NCBI GenBank assembly: GCA_002293125.1
Contig: DBCR01000052.1
Span: 1-5,172, forward strand
Origin: Opitutia bacterium UBA953
Lineage (GTDB): Bacteria; Verrucomicrobiota; Verrucomicrobiia; Opitutales; UBA953
Reading direction: 5' to 3'
Length of the DNA stretch: 5,172 nucleotides
Positions 1 to 5,080 of this stretch are shown here, piece by piece. How positions within the stretch are numbered: position 1 is the first letter of the stretch; every line of letters begins with the position of its first letter. Below the pieces are notes generated by a model. It saw only the letters and a list, made by a program, of their open reading frames with translations, was not told the DNA's origin and ran no database searches. The translations under genes and the position numbers were made by a program.

Positions 1-1082
1 TGCTTCGGATAACGGGCGCGCAGGGATTCCAGCGTCAGGTCGAGGGCCGTCGGATGGTGGCCGAAATCTTCGATGACCGTCAGGTCAGCGCGATCGACGA
101 GCACCTGCTGGCGACGCTGCACGCCTTGGAAGGAGTTAAGCGCCTCGAGCTTCAGCTTGGTCGGATCCTTAGCGTCGATCAGCAAGCCGGCGGAGACCGC
201 GGCCATCGCCGCGTTACGGGCGTTGAAGAGGCCCGGCAGGGCCCACTTCACCCTGCCCCACTCCTTGCCCTTCCAGAGCAACGTGAAGGACGAGCCCGTC
301 GATGATTCCTGGAAGTCAGCGATGACGGCATCATTGCCAGCGCCCGTGCCCACGCGGACGACCGGAGCCCACGCGACGTTCTTCACCAGACCGAGGACAT
401 TGGCGTCGTCGCCATTCGCGACGATTACGCCATCGCGCGGGACGATGCGAATGACATGCGCGAAGGTGCGGAGCACGTCGTCGAGGTCGCGGAAGATATC
501 GGCGTGGTCGAACTCGCAGTTATTGATCGCAAGCACGTGCGGCAGGTACTGGATGAATTTGCTGCGCTTGTCGAAGAAGGCCGTGTCGTATTCGTCGCCC
601 TCGATGACGAACGGGCCGCCCCGCTTGCCGGGGTACGAAGAATCCGGCAAGTCGCGCGGGACGCCGCCGACGAGCCAGCCCGGCTCAGTTCCGTTGGCCT
701 TGAGAAGGACCGCAGCCATGCAGGTCGTGGTGGTCTTACCATGAGTGCCAGCGACGACGACGTTGCGGCGTTCGTTCAGCAGGCGGGTGCGAAGCAGTTC
801 CGGGAGCGAAACGTAAGGCTGCGTGCGGGCTTCGAGCAGCCACTCCACTTCGGGATGGCCGCGGGAGGCGATGTTGCCGACCACGACCAGATCCGGCTTA
901 ACCTGAGCGAGACGTTCGGCAGACCAGCCTTCGAGGATATCGACGCCCGCGTCACGGAGGTGGTCGGACATCGGCGGGTAGATCCCCGTGTCGGACCCCA
1001 TGACCTCATGACCTAAGGCGCGCATCAGCAAGGCGGCGTTACCCATCGCCGTGCCGCAGATGCCCATGAAATAAATGCGCAT
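1..1082 (-). CDS. mpl: Mpl, UDP-N-acetylmuramate:L-alanyl-gamma-D-glutamyl-meso-diaminopimelate ligase (N-terminal 360 codons, C-terminus off the left edge)
   Basis: This cytoplasmic Mur-ligase-family enzyme of cell-wall recycling joins the recovered tripeptide L-Ala-gamma-D-Glu-meso-DAP to UDP-MurNAc with ATP, bypassing MurC, MurD and MurE. The N-terminal domain opens with a glycine-rich UDP-binding motif, GICGTAMG (residues 7-14). The ATP-binding loop is GTHGKTTTT (112-120, K116). The block EGDEYDTAFFDKRSKF (161-176), followed by FDHADIF (191-197), separates Mpl from MurC. Next come LPGLFNARN (282-290), then FQGVQRRQQ (318-326) and EDFGHHPTA (338-346), which begin the C-terminal ligase domain. 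Family members are about 450-460 residues, so roughly the last 90-100 lie outside the window. The ATG at 1082 is chosen because the glycine-rich motif follows within seven residues. No Shine-Dalgarno match precedes it, and a small hairpin abuts it. The gene runs in the same direction as hpf, but the 277-bp gap argues against tight coupling. The Mpl assignment is firm. The meso-DAP substrate is inferred from the family. Confidence 0.95.
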   Translation of the reverse strand, partial: MRIYFMGICGTAMGNAALLMRALGHEVMGSDTGIYPPMSDHLRDAGVDILEGWSAERLAQVKPDLVVVGNIASRGHPEVEWLLEARTQPYVSLPELLRTRLLNERRNVVVAGTHGKTTTTCMAAVLLKANGTEPGWLVGGVPRDLPDSSYPGKRGGPFVIEGDEYDTAFFDKRSKFIQYLPHVLAINNCEFDHADIFRDLDDVLRTFAHVIRIVPRDGVIVANGDDANVLGLVKNVAWAPVVRVGTGAGNDAVIADFQESSTGSSFTLLWKGKEWGRVKWALPGLFNARNAAMAAVSAGLLIDAKDPTKLKLEALNSFQGVQRRQQVLVDRADLTVIEDFGHHPTALDLTLESLRARYPK

Positions 1083-1083
1083 G

Positions 1084-1099
1084 GGGCTGATAAAAGCCC
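1084..1099 (-). other. Small stem-loop directly upstream of the mpl start codon
   Basis: GGGCT (1084-1088) and AGCCC (1095-1099) form a perfect 5-bp stem around a 6-nt A/T-rich loop. On the mpl mRNA the stem ends one base before the ATG, where a Shine-Dalgarno sequence would normally lie. It could influence ribosome access, but a 5-bp stem is weak and may be chance. Confidence 0.3.
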
Positions 1100-1145
1100 T
1101 CGGGGGGCCAAGGGCGAGAAACTTAGGCGGGGCGACCTCCCCAAA

Positions 1146-1190
1146 CAGGAGGACCCCGGTCACCTTGCGGCGGCCGGGGTCCTGTACCTG
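1146..1190 (-). terminator. Large GC-rich stem-loop, possible hpf terminator or mpl leader structure
   Basis: AGGACCCCGG (1150-1159) pairs perfectly with CCGGGGTCCT (1174-1183) across a 14-nt loop. After a 3-nt bulge (1184-1186) the helix can extend by CAGG (1146-1149) with CCTG (1187-1190), giving 14 paired positions. It lies downstream of hpf and upstream of mpl, both read on the minus strand. Neither side has a real T-run (only TTT follows on the minus strand), so it is not a classical intrinsic terminator. It could act as a Rho-assisted terminator, an RNA-stabilising 3' end for hpf, or part of the mpl leader. The hairpin itself is plain in the sequence. Its role is inferred. Confidence 0.4.
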
Positions 1191-1213
1191 ACTTTGACTG
1201 TGCTAGCTTAGTT

Positions 1214-1363
1214 TTCGTTGTCGGTTACCTGACTGACCGTCTGTTACCTTCGTTGTCTGACTGGCTTTCCGTCTGTTTTCACGGACTTCCGGCCATACCG
1301 ACTTCGACTTTCACCGACTGGGCCGTCCTTACTGACAACCGGCCGGCACCGCACCGTCCTTAC
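1214..1363. repeat. Decayed direct-repeat tract with about 32-bp period
   Basis: Several short blocks recur at similar offsets: TTCGTTGTC at 1214 and 1249 (35 bp apart), CTGACTG at 1229 and 1257 (28), CCGTCTGTT at 1237 and 1269 (32), TTTCAC followed by one variable base and GACT at 1277 and 1309 (32), and CCGTCCTTAC at 1323 and 1354 (31). The first three blocks keep the same order in both copies. The last copy of CCGTCCTTAC covers the hpf stop codon. This looks like an old tandem duplication of four to five units that has diverged. It is too irregular for a CRISPR array, which would have near-identical repeats and unrelated spacers. Confidence 0.5.
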
Positions 1364-1719
1364 GCCGCGCGTCCCAGGTCGCCTAGGTCTGTCGGATGCG
1401 GATGATTCCTTTTTTCCTTATCTAGACGATGGCGGCGGCGAAGCTGGCGGTCGACTTTATCGACCAAAATATCGATGGACTTGTAGAGGTCGTCCGACTC
1501 CTCCCGGACGACGATGTCCGGCCCCGGCAGTTCGAGCCGGATCTGGGCCCCGAATTCGCGACTATGGTCGCTGCAGCGGGTGTAGACGAGTTCGACGAGC
1601 ACGCGGATGATCCGCGGGTTGTGGCACAGCAGTCTTTCGACCTTGGCGCACACCGTTTCCTTCAGGGCGGCGGTAAGGTCCATATGGACCCCCGTCACGA
1701 CGATCGGAGCACTTGTCAT
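1360..1719 (-). CDS. hpf: Ribosome hibernation-promoting factor, short form (HPF/YfiA family)
   Basis: The product is a 119-residue protein of the family that binds the 30S decoding channel, blocks mRNA and tRNA, and protects idle 70S ribosomes in stationary phase or stress. The first strand, IVVTGVHMDLT (residues 6-16), and the second helix, DLYKSIDILVDKVDRQLRR (77-95), are typical. The tail after about residue 100 is short and basic to polar, so the dimerisation domain of long HPF is absent. Short HPFs are about 95-115 residues. I chose the ATG at 1719 because it places the conserved strand at the N-terminus. The frame stays open upstream to 1815, but that part would overlap the divergent SDR gene and carries no HPF sequence. 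The leader is A/C-rich with no Shine-Dalgarno match. No RMF partner gene is visible here. The A6 run in the C-terminal codons (1410-1415) is not near any conserved residue. Confidence 0.9.
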   Translation of the reverse strand: MTSAPIVVTGVHMDLTAALKETVCAKVERLLCHNPRIIRVLVELVYTRCSDHSREFGAQIRLELPGPDIVVREESDDLYKSIDILVDKVDRQLRRRHRLDKEKRNHPHPTDLGDLGRAA

Positions 1720-1759
1720 GTGTGTTGTGTTTTTTGGGGTGACGTGAGACTCTGCGCCC

Positions 1760-2578
1760 ATGTCAAAGAACAAGACCGTCGATGAATTCTTCAGGAGTTT
1801 TTCCGTGGTCATCATATCAGGGGCTTCTTCCGGGATCGGACGCGCGATACTTTCGCGTGTCAGTCATTCTGAGACCAAAGCCGCGGTGTTCAACCTTTCC
1901 AGGACGATACCTGAGGGGGTCCCGAATTACCTGAACTTCACTCACCTTACCTGCGATCTCTCGCAACCCGCTGACATCGCGTCGGTTGTCTGCGAATTAC
2001 GGAAACTAATGCCCCGAGAAGGCAGGATGCTACTGATTAATAACAGCGGCTTCGGTGCCTACGGAGAGTTTCCGGCGCCCGGCGTCGACCACACCTTGAA
2101 GATGATCGACGTCAATGTGCGCGCGCCGGTCGAACTCACGGGCCGTCTGTGGGACGAATTGAAAGCGCGCGGAGGCATGGTCGCCACCGTCGCATCGCTC
2201 GCCGGCTTCCAGCCCACGCCGTTGATGACGACGTATGCCGCGACAAAATCCTTCATGCTCGACTGGAGTGTCGCGCTCGATGCCGAAGCGAAGCGACACG
2301 GTATCCGCTGCGTGGCGATCTGCCCTGGCCCGGTCTCGACGAATTTCTCCAAAGCCGCCGGCTTCGCGAGCCCGACCGGCCTAGGTGGGCAGACCTCGGA
2401 AGAATGCGCCGATGAAGCTGTACGCGGCATGGCGGCTCATCGCCCGGTGGTCGTCACGGGCTGGAAGCATAAGATCCTGGCCGTCTTCTCGGCACGTCTA
2501 CCTAAGCCTTGGGCGGCCGCCATCGGCCTACGCATGATCCAACGCCTCCGTCTGGACCGCTTCGTGAAGAAGGCCTGA
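1760..2578 (+). CDS. Classical short-chain dehydrogenase/reductase (SDR), substrate unknown
   Basis: This is a probable soluble NAD(P)(H)-dependent oxidoreductase with a Rossmann fold. The cofactor loop is SGASSGIG (residues 20-27). NLSR (45-48), at the end of the second strand, suggests NADP(H). D66 fits the adenine-contacting position. NNSG (94-97) replaces the usual NNAG. N119, S146, Y159 and K163 form the complete catalytic tetrad, and PGPVST (189-194) is the usual post-catalytic loop. The C-terminus from about 236 is basic and amphipathic, as in DltE/YqjQ-like SDRs. The ATG start gives 272 residues. A GTG at 1805 (residue 16) has AGGAG at 1793-1797, seven bases upstream, and would give a plausible 257-residue enzyme, so the start is open. 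Codons in roughly the first 100 residues look AT-richer than in the rest. The gene diverges from hpf and converges on recN. Family certain, substrate unknown. Confidence 0.9.
   Translation: MSKNKTVDEFFRSFSVVIISGASSGIGRAILSRVSHSETKAAVFNLSRTIPEGVPNYLNFTHLTCDLSQPADIASVVCELRKLMPREGRMLLINNSGFGAYGEFPAPGVDHTLKMIDVNVRAPVELTGRLWDELKARGGMVATVASLAGFQPTPLMTTYAATKSFMLDWSVALDAEAKRHGIRCVAICPGPVSTNFSKAAGFASPTGLGGQTSEECADEAVRGMAAHRPVVVTGWKHKILAVFSARLPKPWAAAIGLRMIQRLRLDRFVKKA
1793..1807 (+). promoter_or_regulatory. AGGAG ribosome-binding site before an alternative GTG start of the SDR gene
   Basis: AGGAG at 1793-1797 is followed after seven bases by an in-frame GTG (1805-1807, codon 16). It is one of very few good Shine-Dalgarno matches at a candidate start in this window. 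Beginning here would put the first beta strand at the very N-terminus and widen the gap to hpf from 40 to 85 bp, leaving more room for divergent promoters. Confidence 0.4.
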
Positions 2579-2580
2579 GC

Positions 2581-4242
2581 CTACTTCGCGCCGTCGAGCA
2601 GTTCGCGGGCGTGGGAGAGCGCGACCTTGCTGGCACGGTCGCCGAGCATACGGGCGAGCTCAGACTCGCGGTCCTTGCGCTTACCATGGACCGGGGCGAT
2701 TTCGACCGTCGTCGACTTATCATCCTGCGTCTTCGTCACGACGAGATGGGCATGGCCGAGCGCGGCGACCTGCGGGAGGTGCGTCACGCAGAAGACCTGG
2801 TGTCCCTTACCGAGGGCGGCGAGTTCACGGCCGACCTGCGCGCCGATCTCGCCACCGACATTGGCATCCACCTCGTCGAAGACCAAGACCGGGGTGCGGT
2901 CGACGGCGGCGAGCACCGTCTTCAAGGCGAGCATTACGCGAGCGGCTTCGCCACTGGACGCGATCTGGTCGAGCGGTAGGAGATCCTGACCAGCGTTCGG
3001 GCAGAAGAGGAAGCGGACCGCATCGGCGCCTTGGGGCCCAAGTTCGGCGACCGCGACCTCGATGCGCAGGTCGGCCTTCTTGAAGCCGAGCGAGCCCAGC
3101 ATCTTGCGGGCGGCGGTGGCGAGTTTATCGGCGGCCTTCGTGCGGGCGGCACGGAGGGCCTCGGCCTGCTTGCGGAGATCCTTCTCCACCTTGGCGGCCT
3201 CGGCCTTGAGCTTAGCCACGCGGGCTTCGACGTCACCCTGCGAAGCCAAGCGACGGCGGAGCGCCTCGCGCTTCTCGCGGACCGCTTCGGCGCCTGGTCC
3301 ATACTTGCGGCGGAATTCCAGCCAAAGGTTCATCTTGCCGTCGAGCTCGGCGGCGGATTCGTCGTCGGCGGAAAGTCCGCGACCCAGGCGAGCGAAGTCG
3401 GCGCGGATATCTTCCGCTTCGGCCGCGAGCGAATTAAGACGGTCGCGAAGCGCTTCGGCCTCGGCGTCGATGCGGGCGATATCATCGCCGGCCTTGAGAA
3501 GTTTTGGCATCACCTCGCCGAGGCCATCGGAGCCTAGGCCAGACTCCAGCTGGCCGAGCAATGCCGCGAGCTCCTGGGCCCGGGAAGAGCGGGCGTGGTC
3601 GCGTTCCAACTTCGTGATGGCCTCTTCAGAAAGGTCGAGCGAATCGAGCTTATCGAGCTGGGAGCGAAGGAAAGCTGCTTCGTCTTCGGAAAGACGTTCG
3701 GCCGTAGCGGCTTCGGCGGCTTCGCGGAGCAGATCATTTCGCAGACGCCAGCCAGTGCGGTAGGTCGCCAGCGCGGAGGCCAAGCCCGCGTGTAGATCGA
3801 GCATCTCCAGCTGGGTCTCGGCGCGCATCAGCTTCTGTGGTTCGCCTGGGCCGTGGAAATCGATCCAGAGTTCGCCGAGCTGCTGAAGTTGTGTGAGCGT
3901 GGCCGAGCCGCCGTTGATTGAGATTCGTCCCGCCTTGGTCGCATGGACCGAACGCTTCAGGATGAGCAGGCCATCGTCGCAAACCGGCAGGTCGAGGGAT
4001 TTGAGGACCTCGTCGAAACGCTTGTCACCGTCGGTTTCGAGCTCGGCTTCGACCGAGCATTCCTCGGCGCCCTTACGGACGATCGTCTTTGCGGCGCGGT
4101 TGCCCGCGAGGAGCGAAAGCGCGCCGAGCAAGACGGACTTGCCCGCGCCAGTCTCACCCGTGACCACCGTGAAGCCCGAACCCAGTTCGAGCTCGGTGCG
4201 ATCCATCAGGGCGAGGTCGCGGATTTGAAGGCGGCGGATCAT
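2581..4242 (-). CDS. recN: DNA repair protein RecN (SMC-like ATPase)
   Basis: RecN is a cytoplasmic, nucleoid-associated SMC-like ATPase recruited to double-strand breaks, where it helps RecA-dependent recombination. The 553-residue product has the expected order: N-terminal ATPase half with Walker A GETGAGKS (residues 29-36), HGPGEPQ (130-136, where many RecNs have HGQHEHQ), two Ala/Glu/Arg/Lys-rich coiled-coil arms from about 165 to 380, then the C-terminal ATPase half. That half holds signature SSGEAAR (429-435), Walker B VLVFDEVDANVGGE (452-465) and the H-loop VTHLPQ (486-491). The signature departs from the common SGGELSR but keeps G431, E432 and R435. Length is normal. The ATG at 4242 is chosen because it overlaps the yggS stop as ATGA and is followed at once by the conserved IRRLQIRDLAL strand. 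The frame extends upstream to 4287, without conserved sequence. No SD is seen, so translation probably depends on coupling. No LexA box was evident. Confidence 0.96.
   Translation of the reverse strand: MIRRLQIRDLALMDRTELELGSGFTVVTGETGAGKSVLLGALSLLAGNRAAKTIVRKGAEECSVEAELETDGDKRFDEVLKSLDLPVCDDGLLILKRSVHATKAGRISINGGSATLTQLQQLGELWIDFHGPGEPQKLMRAETQLEMLDLHAGLASALATYRTGWRLRNDLLREAAEAATAERLSEDEAAFLRSQLDKLDSLDLSEEAITKLERDHARSSRAQELAALLGQLESGLGSDGLGEVMPKLLKAGDDIARIDAEAEALRDRLNSLAAEAEDIRADFARLGRGLSADDESAAELDGKMNLWLEFRRKYGPGAEAVREKREALRRRLASQGDVEARVAKLKAEAAKVEKDLRKQAEALRAARTKAADKLATAARKMLGSLGFKKADLRIEVAVAELGPQGADAVRFLFCPNAGQDLLPLDQIASSGEAARVMLALKTVLAAVDRTPVLVFDEVDANVGGEIGAQVGRELAALGKGHQVFCVTHLPQVAALGHAHLVVTKTQDDKSTTVEIAPVHGKRKDRESELARMLGDRASKVALSHARELLDGAK
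4239..4242 (-). other. ATGA overlap of yggS stop and recN start
   Basis: On the minus strand the four bases from 4242 to 4239 read ATGA. ATG opens recN and TGA closes yggS. Such overlaps usually mark translational re-initiation by the terminating ribosome, which fits the absence of a Shine-Dalgarno sequence for recN. The overlap also fixes the recN start. Confidence 0.85.
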
Positions 4243-4937
4243 GCGGAGGGACGACTGCCGAACAAAGCGGAGCCGACACGGACGCAAGTAGAACCTGCGG
4301 CGACGGCGGATTCAAGGTCTCCGCTCATCCCCATCGATAATTCCGGGAGCGCCACGCCGAAGCGGGCGGCGAGAGAGTCACGGCAAAGACGAAGTTCGGC
4401 GAAAGTGCGGTCGGCGACCGCGGGGTCTTCGGAGAGTGGTGCGATGGCCATCAGCCCCTTCACGACCAAGGCCGGCTGGGCCAGAGCGGCCTCGAGCAGG
4501 CCGGGCGCATCAGCCAAGTCGCACCCGAACTTGGCGGGGTCGTCGCCGGAATTGACTTGGATCAGCACCTCCCGGCGCAACCCCATCTCGCCGGCCAGCC
4601 GGCCGAGGCGGGTGGCCAGTTCGGCTGAATCCACGCTTTGGATGACATCGAAAGCCTGCAGGGCATGCTTGGCCTTATTGGACTGGAGGTGGCCGATGAG
4701 TTCCCAGCGGAGGTCGGACGGGGCCAAGGGGCGCTTCTGGGCGGCCTCTTGGACGCGGTTCTCGCCCACCGCCCGTAATCCAAAGGCATAGGCAAGCAAA
4801 GCGGCCTCAATTGGGTGGGTCTTGGTGACGGGCAGGAGGCGGACGGAGGCGGGGTCGCGGCCGACGCGGGCGCAGGCGGCTTGGATGCGGGCCAGCACCC
4901 CCTCGCAATGGGCCTTAAACTGGTCGGAGGTGACCAT
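4239..4937 (-). CDS. yggS: YggS/PLPBP family pyridoxal-phosphate homeostasis protein
   Basis: The product is a 232-residue cytoplasmic, non-catalytic PLP-binding protein with an alanine-racemase-like TIM-barrel fold. The family (E. coli YggS, cyanobacterial PipY, human PLPBP) buffers PLP and affects vitamin B6 and amino-acid pools. LLPVTKTH (34-41) contains K39, the expected Schiff-base lysine. VGENRVQE (57-64), HLQSNK (83-88) and SMGMSGDLESAV (201-212) with CVRVGSALFG (218-227) are family hallmarks. The last two form the phosphate-binding site. The ATG at 4937 is preferred. The frame is open upstream to a TTG at 4973, which would only add a proline/leucine-rich stretch. No SD match precedes the ATG, and a hairpin (4964-4988) lies in the leader. 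The stop codon overlaps the recN start, so the two genes form an operon read leftwards. Length and motifs are normal. Confidence 0.95.
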   Translation of the reverse strand: MVTSDQFKAHCEGVLARIQAACARVGRDPASVRLLPVTKTHPIEAALLAYAFGLRAVGENRVQEAAQKRPLAPSDLRWELIGHLQSNKAKHALQAFDVIQSVDSAELATRLGRLAGEMGLRREVLIQVNSGDDPAKFGCDLADAPGLLEAALAQPALVVKGLMAIAPLSEDPAVADRTFAELRLCRDSLAARFGVALPELSMGMSGDLESAVAAGSTCVRVGSALFGSRPSA

Positions 4938-4963
4938 TTGAACCAGAGGGAGGGAGAACGGGC

Positions 4964-4988
4964 GGGGAGTCAACCAGTCGGGCTCCCC
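4964..4988 (-). other. Stem-loop upstream of yggS
   Basis: GGGGAG (4964-4969) pairs with CTCCCC (4983-4988). A T-G wobble and a C-G pair extend the stem to eight positions around a 9-nt loop. It lies 27-51 bp upstream of the yggS ATG on the yggS strand and covers the alternative TTG start. No T-run follows on either strand. Any role as a leader structure is inferred. Confidence 0.3.
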
Positions 4989-5050
4989 AGGGCAGCCGAG
5001 GGGCCAAGGCCTAGGATTAGCATTTCTACACTTGAAGCCCTAACCCATTA

Positions 5051-5062
5051 GATTAATTAATC
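5051..5062. promoter_or_regulatory. Perfect 12-bp palindrome GATTAATTAATC, candidate operator
   Basis: The 12 bases are exactly self-complementary and end immediately before the ATG at 5063, 18 bp upstream of the ATG at 5081. LysR-type regulators commonly bind dyads in the divergent region next to their own gene and autoregulate, so this is a natural operator candidate. The same AT-rich bases could instead serve as a -10 element, with translation then beginning at 5081. Confidence 0.4.
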
Positions 5063-5080
5063 ATGCAGTCTTTCATTCCC

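Larger units (their letters stand above)
1083..1359. other. Gene-free spacer between hpf and mpl
   Basis: I find no believable coding sequence in these 277 bp. The spacer must hold the end of the hpf transcript and probably the mpl promoter, though I could not pick out a good -35/-10 pair. Its left third carries three inverted repeats: 1084-1099, GGGG/CCCC at 1129-1142, and the large one at 1146-1190. The right two thirds are a degenerate direct-repeat tract. On the plus strand the tract is rich in C and T, so an RNA made with hpf or mpl would be purine-rich there. The perfect palindrome CCGGCCGG sits at 1339-1346, just past the hpf stop codon. Confidence 0.7.
4938..5080. promoter_or_regulatory. 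Divergent intergenic region between yggS-recN and the LysR-type regulator gene
   Basis: The left part next to yggS is GC-rich. From about 5015 to 5062 the composition turns sharply AT-rich, the only such stretch in the window, and it sits where divergent promoters are expected. TTGAAG at 5032-5037 resembles a -35 box for the rightward gene, but no convincing -10 box lies at standard spacing, so I do not assign exact promoters. On the minus strand TTAGGG and CTAATC, 17 bp apart, are a weak candidate for yggS-recN. Confidence 0.5.

Noticed and set aside
73..744. Long plus-strand open frame of about 223 codons opposite mpl
   Set aside because: It is antisense to an unmistakable Mpl sequence, is rich in Ser/Arg/Pro as shadow frames of GC-rich genes are, and shows no recognisable domain.
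1147..1152. AGGAGG on the plus strand, as if a ribosome-binding site
   Set aside because: No start codon with a usable open frame follows at suitable spacing. The bases belong to the left arm of the hairpin at 1146-1190.
1214..1363. CRISPR array
   Set aside because: The repeated blocks are short, imperfect and irregularly spaced, with no near-identical repeats of 23-40 bp and no cas gene.
1410..1415. A6 run in the hpf coding strand as a possible frameshift or phase-variation site
   Set aside because: Six bases is short, the zero-frame codon phasing is not a classical slippery heptamer, and no functional domain lies in the alternative frames.
1761..1766. Consensus TTGACA (-35) on the minus strand upstream of hpf
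   Set aside because: No -10-like hexamer lies 16-18 bp downstream, and the bases are the first codons of the SDR gene, so it is probably chance.
1429..1785. Plus-strand open frame of 118 codons opposite hpf
   Set aside because: It lies antisense to nearly all of hpf, with no domain or start signal.
1720..1815. Upstream extension of hpf by 32 codons
   Set aside because: It would overlap the start of the divergent SDR gene and adds residues unlike any HPF. The ATG at 1719 places the conserved strand at the N-terminus.
3062..3763. Ser/Arg/Ala-rich plus-strand open frame of 233 codons inside recN
   Set aside because: It is antisense to the coiled-coil part of RecN. The low-complexity composition follows from the Ala/Glu/Arg codons on the other strand.
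3943..4791. Plus-strand open frame of 282 codons spanning the recN-yggS junction
   Set aside because: Both strong minus-strand genes lie opposite it, its composition is typical of a shadow frame, and it has no motif or ribosome-binding site.
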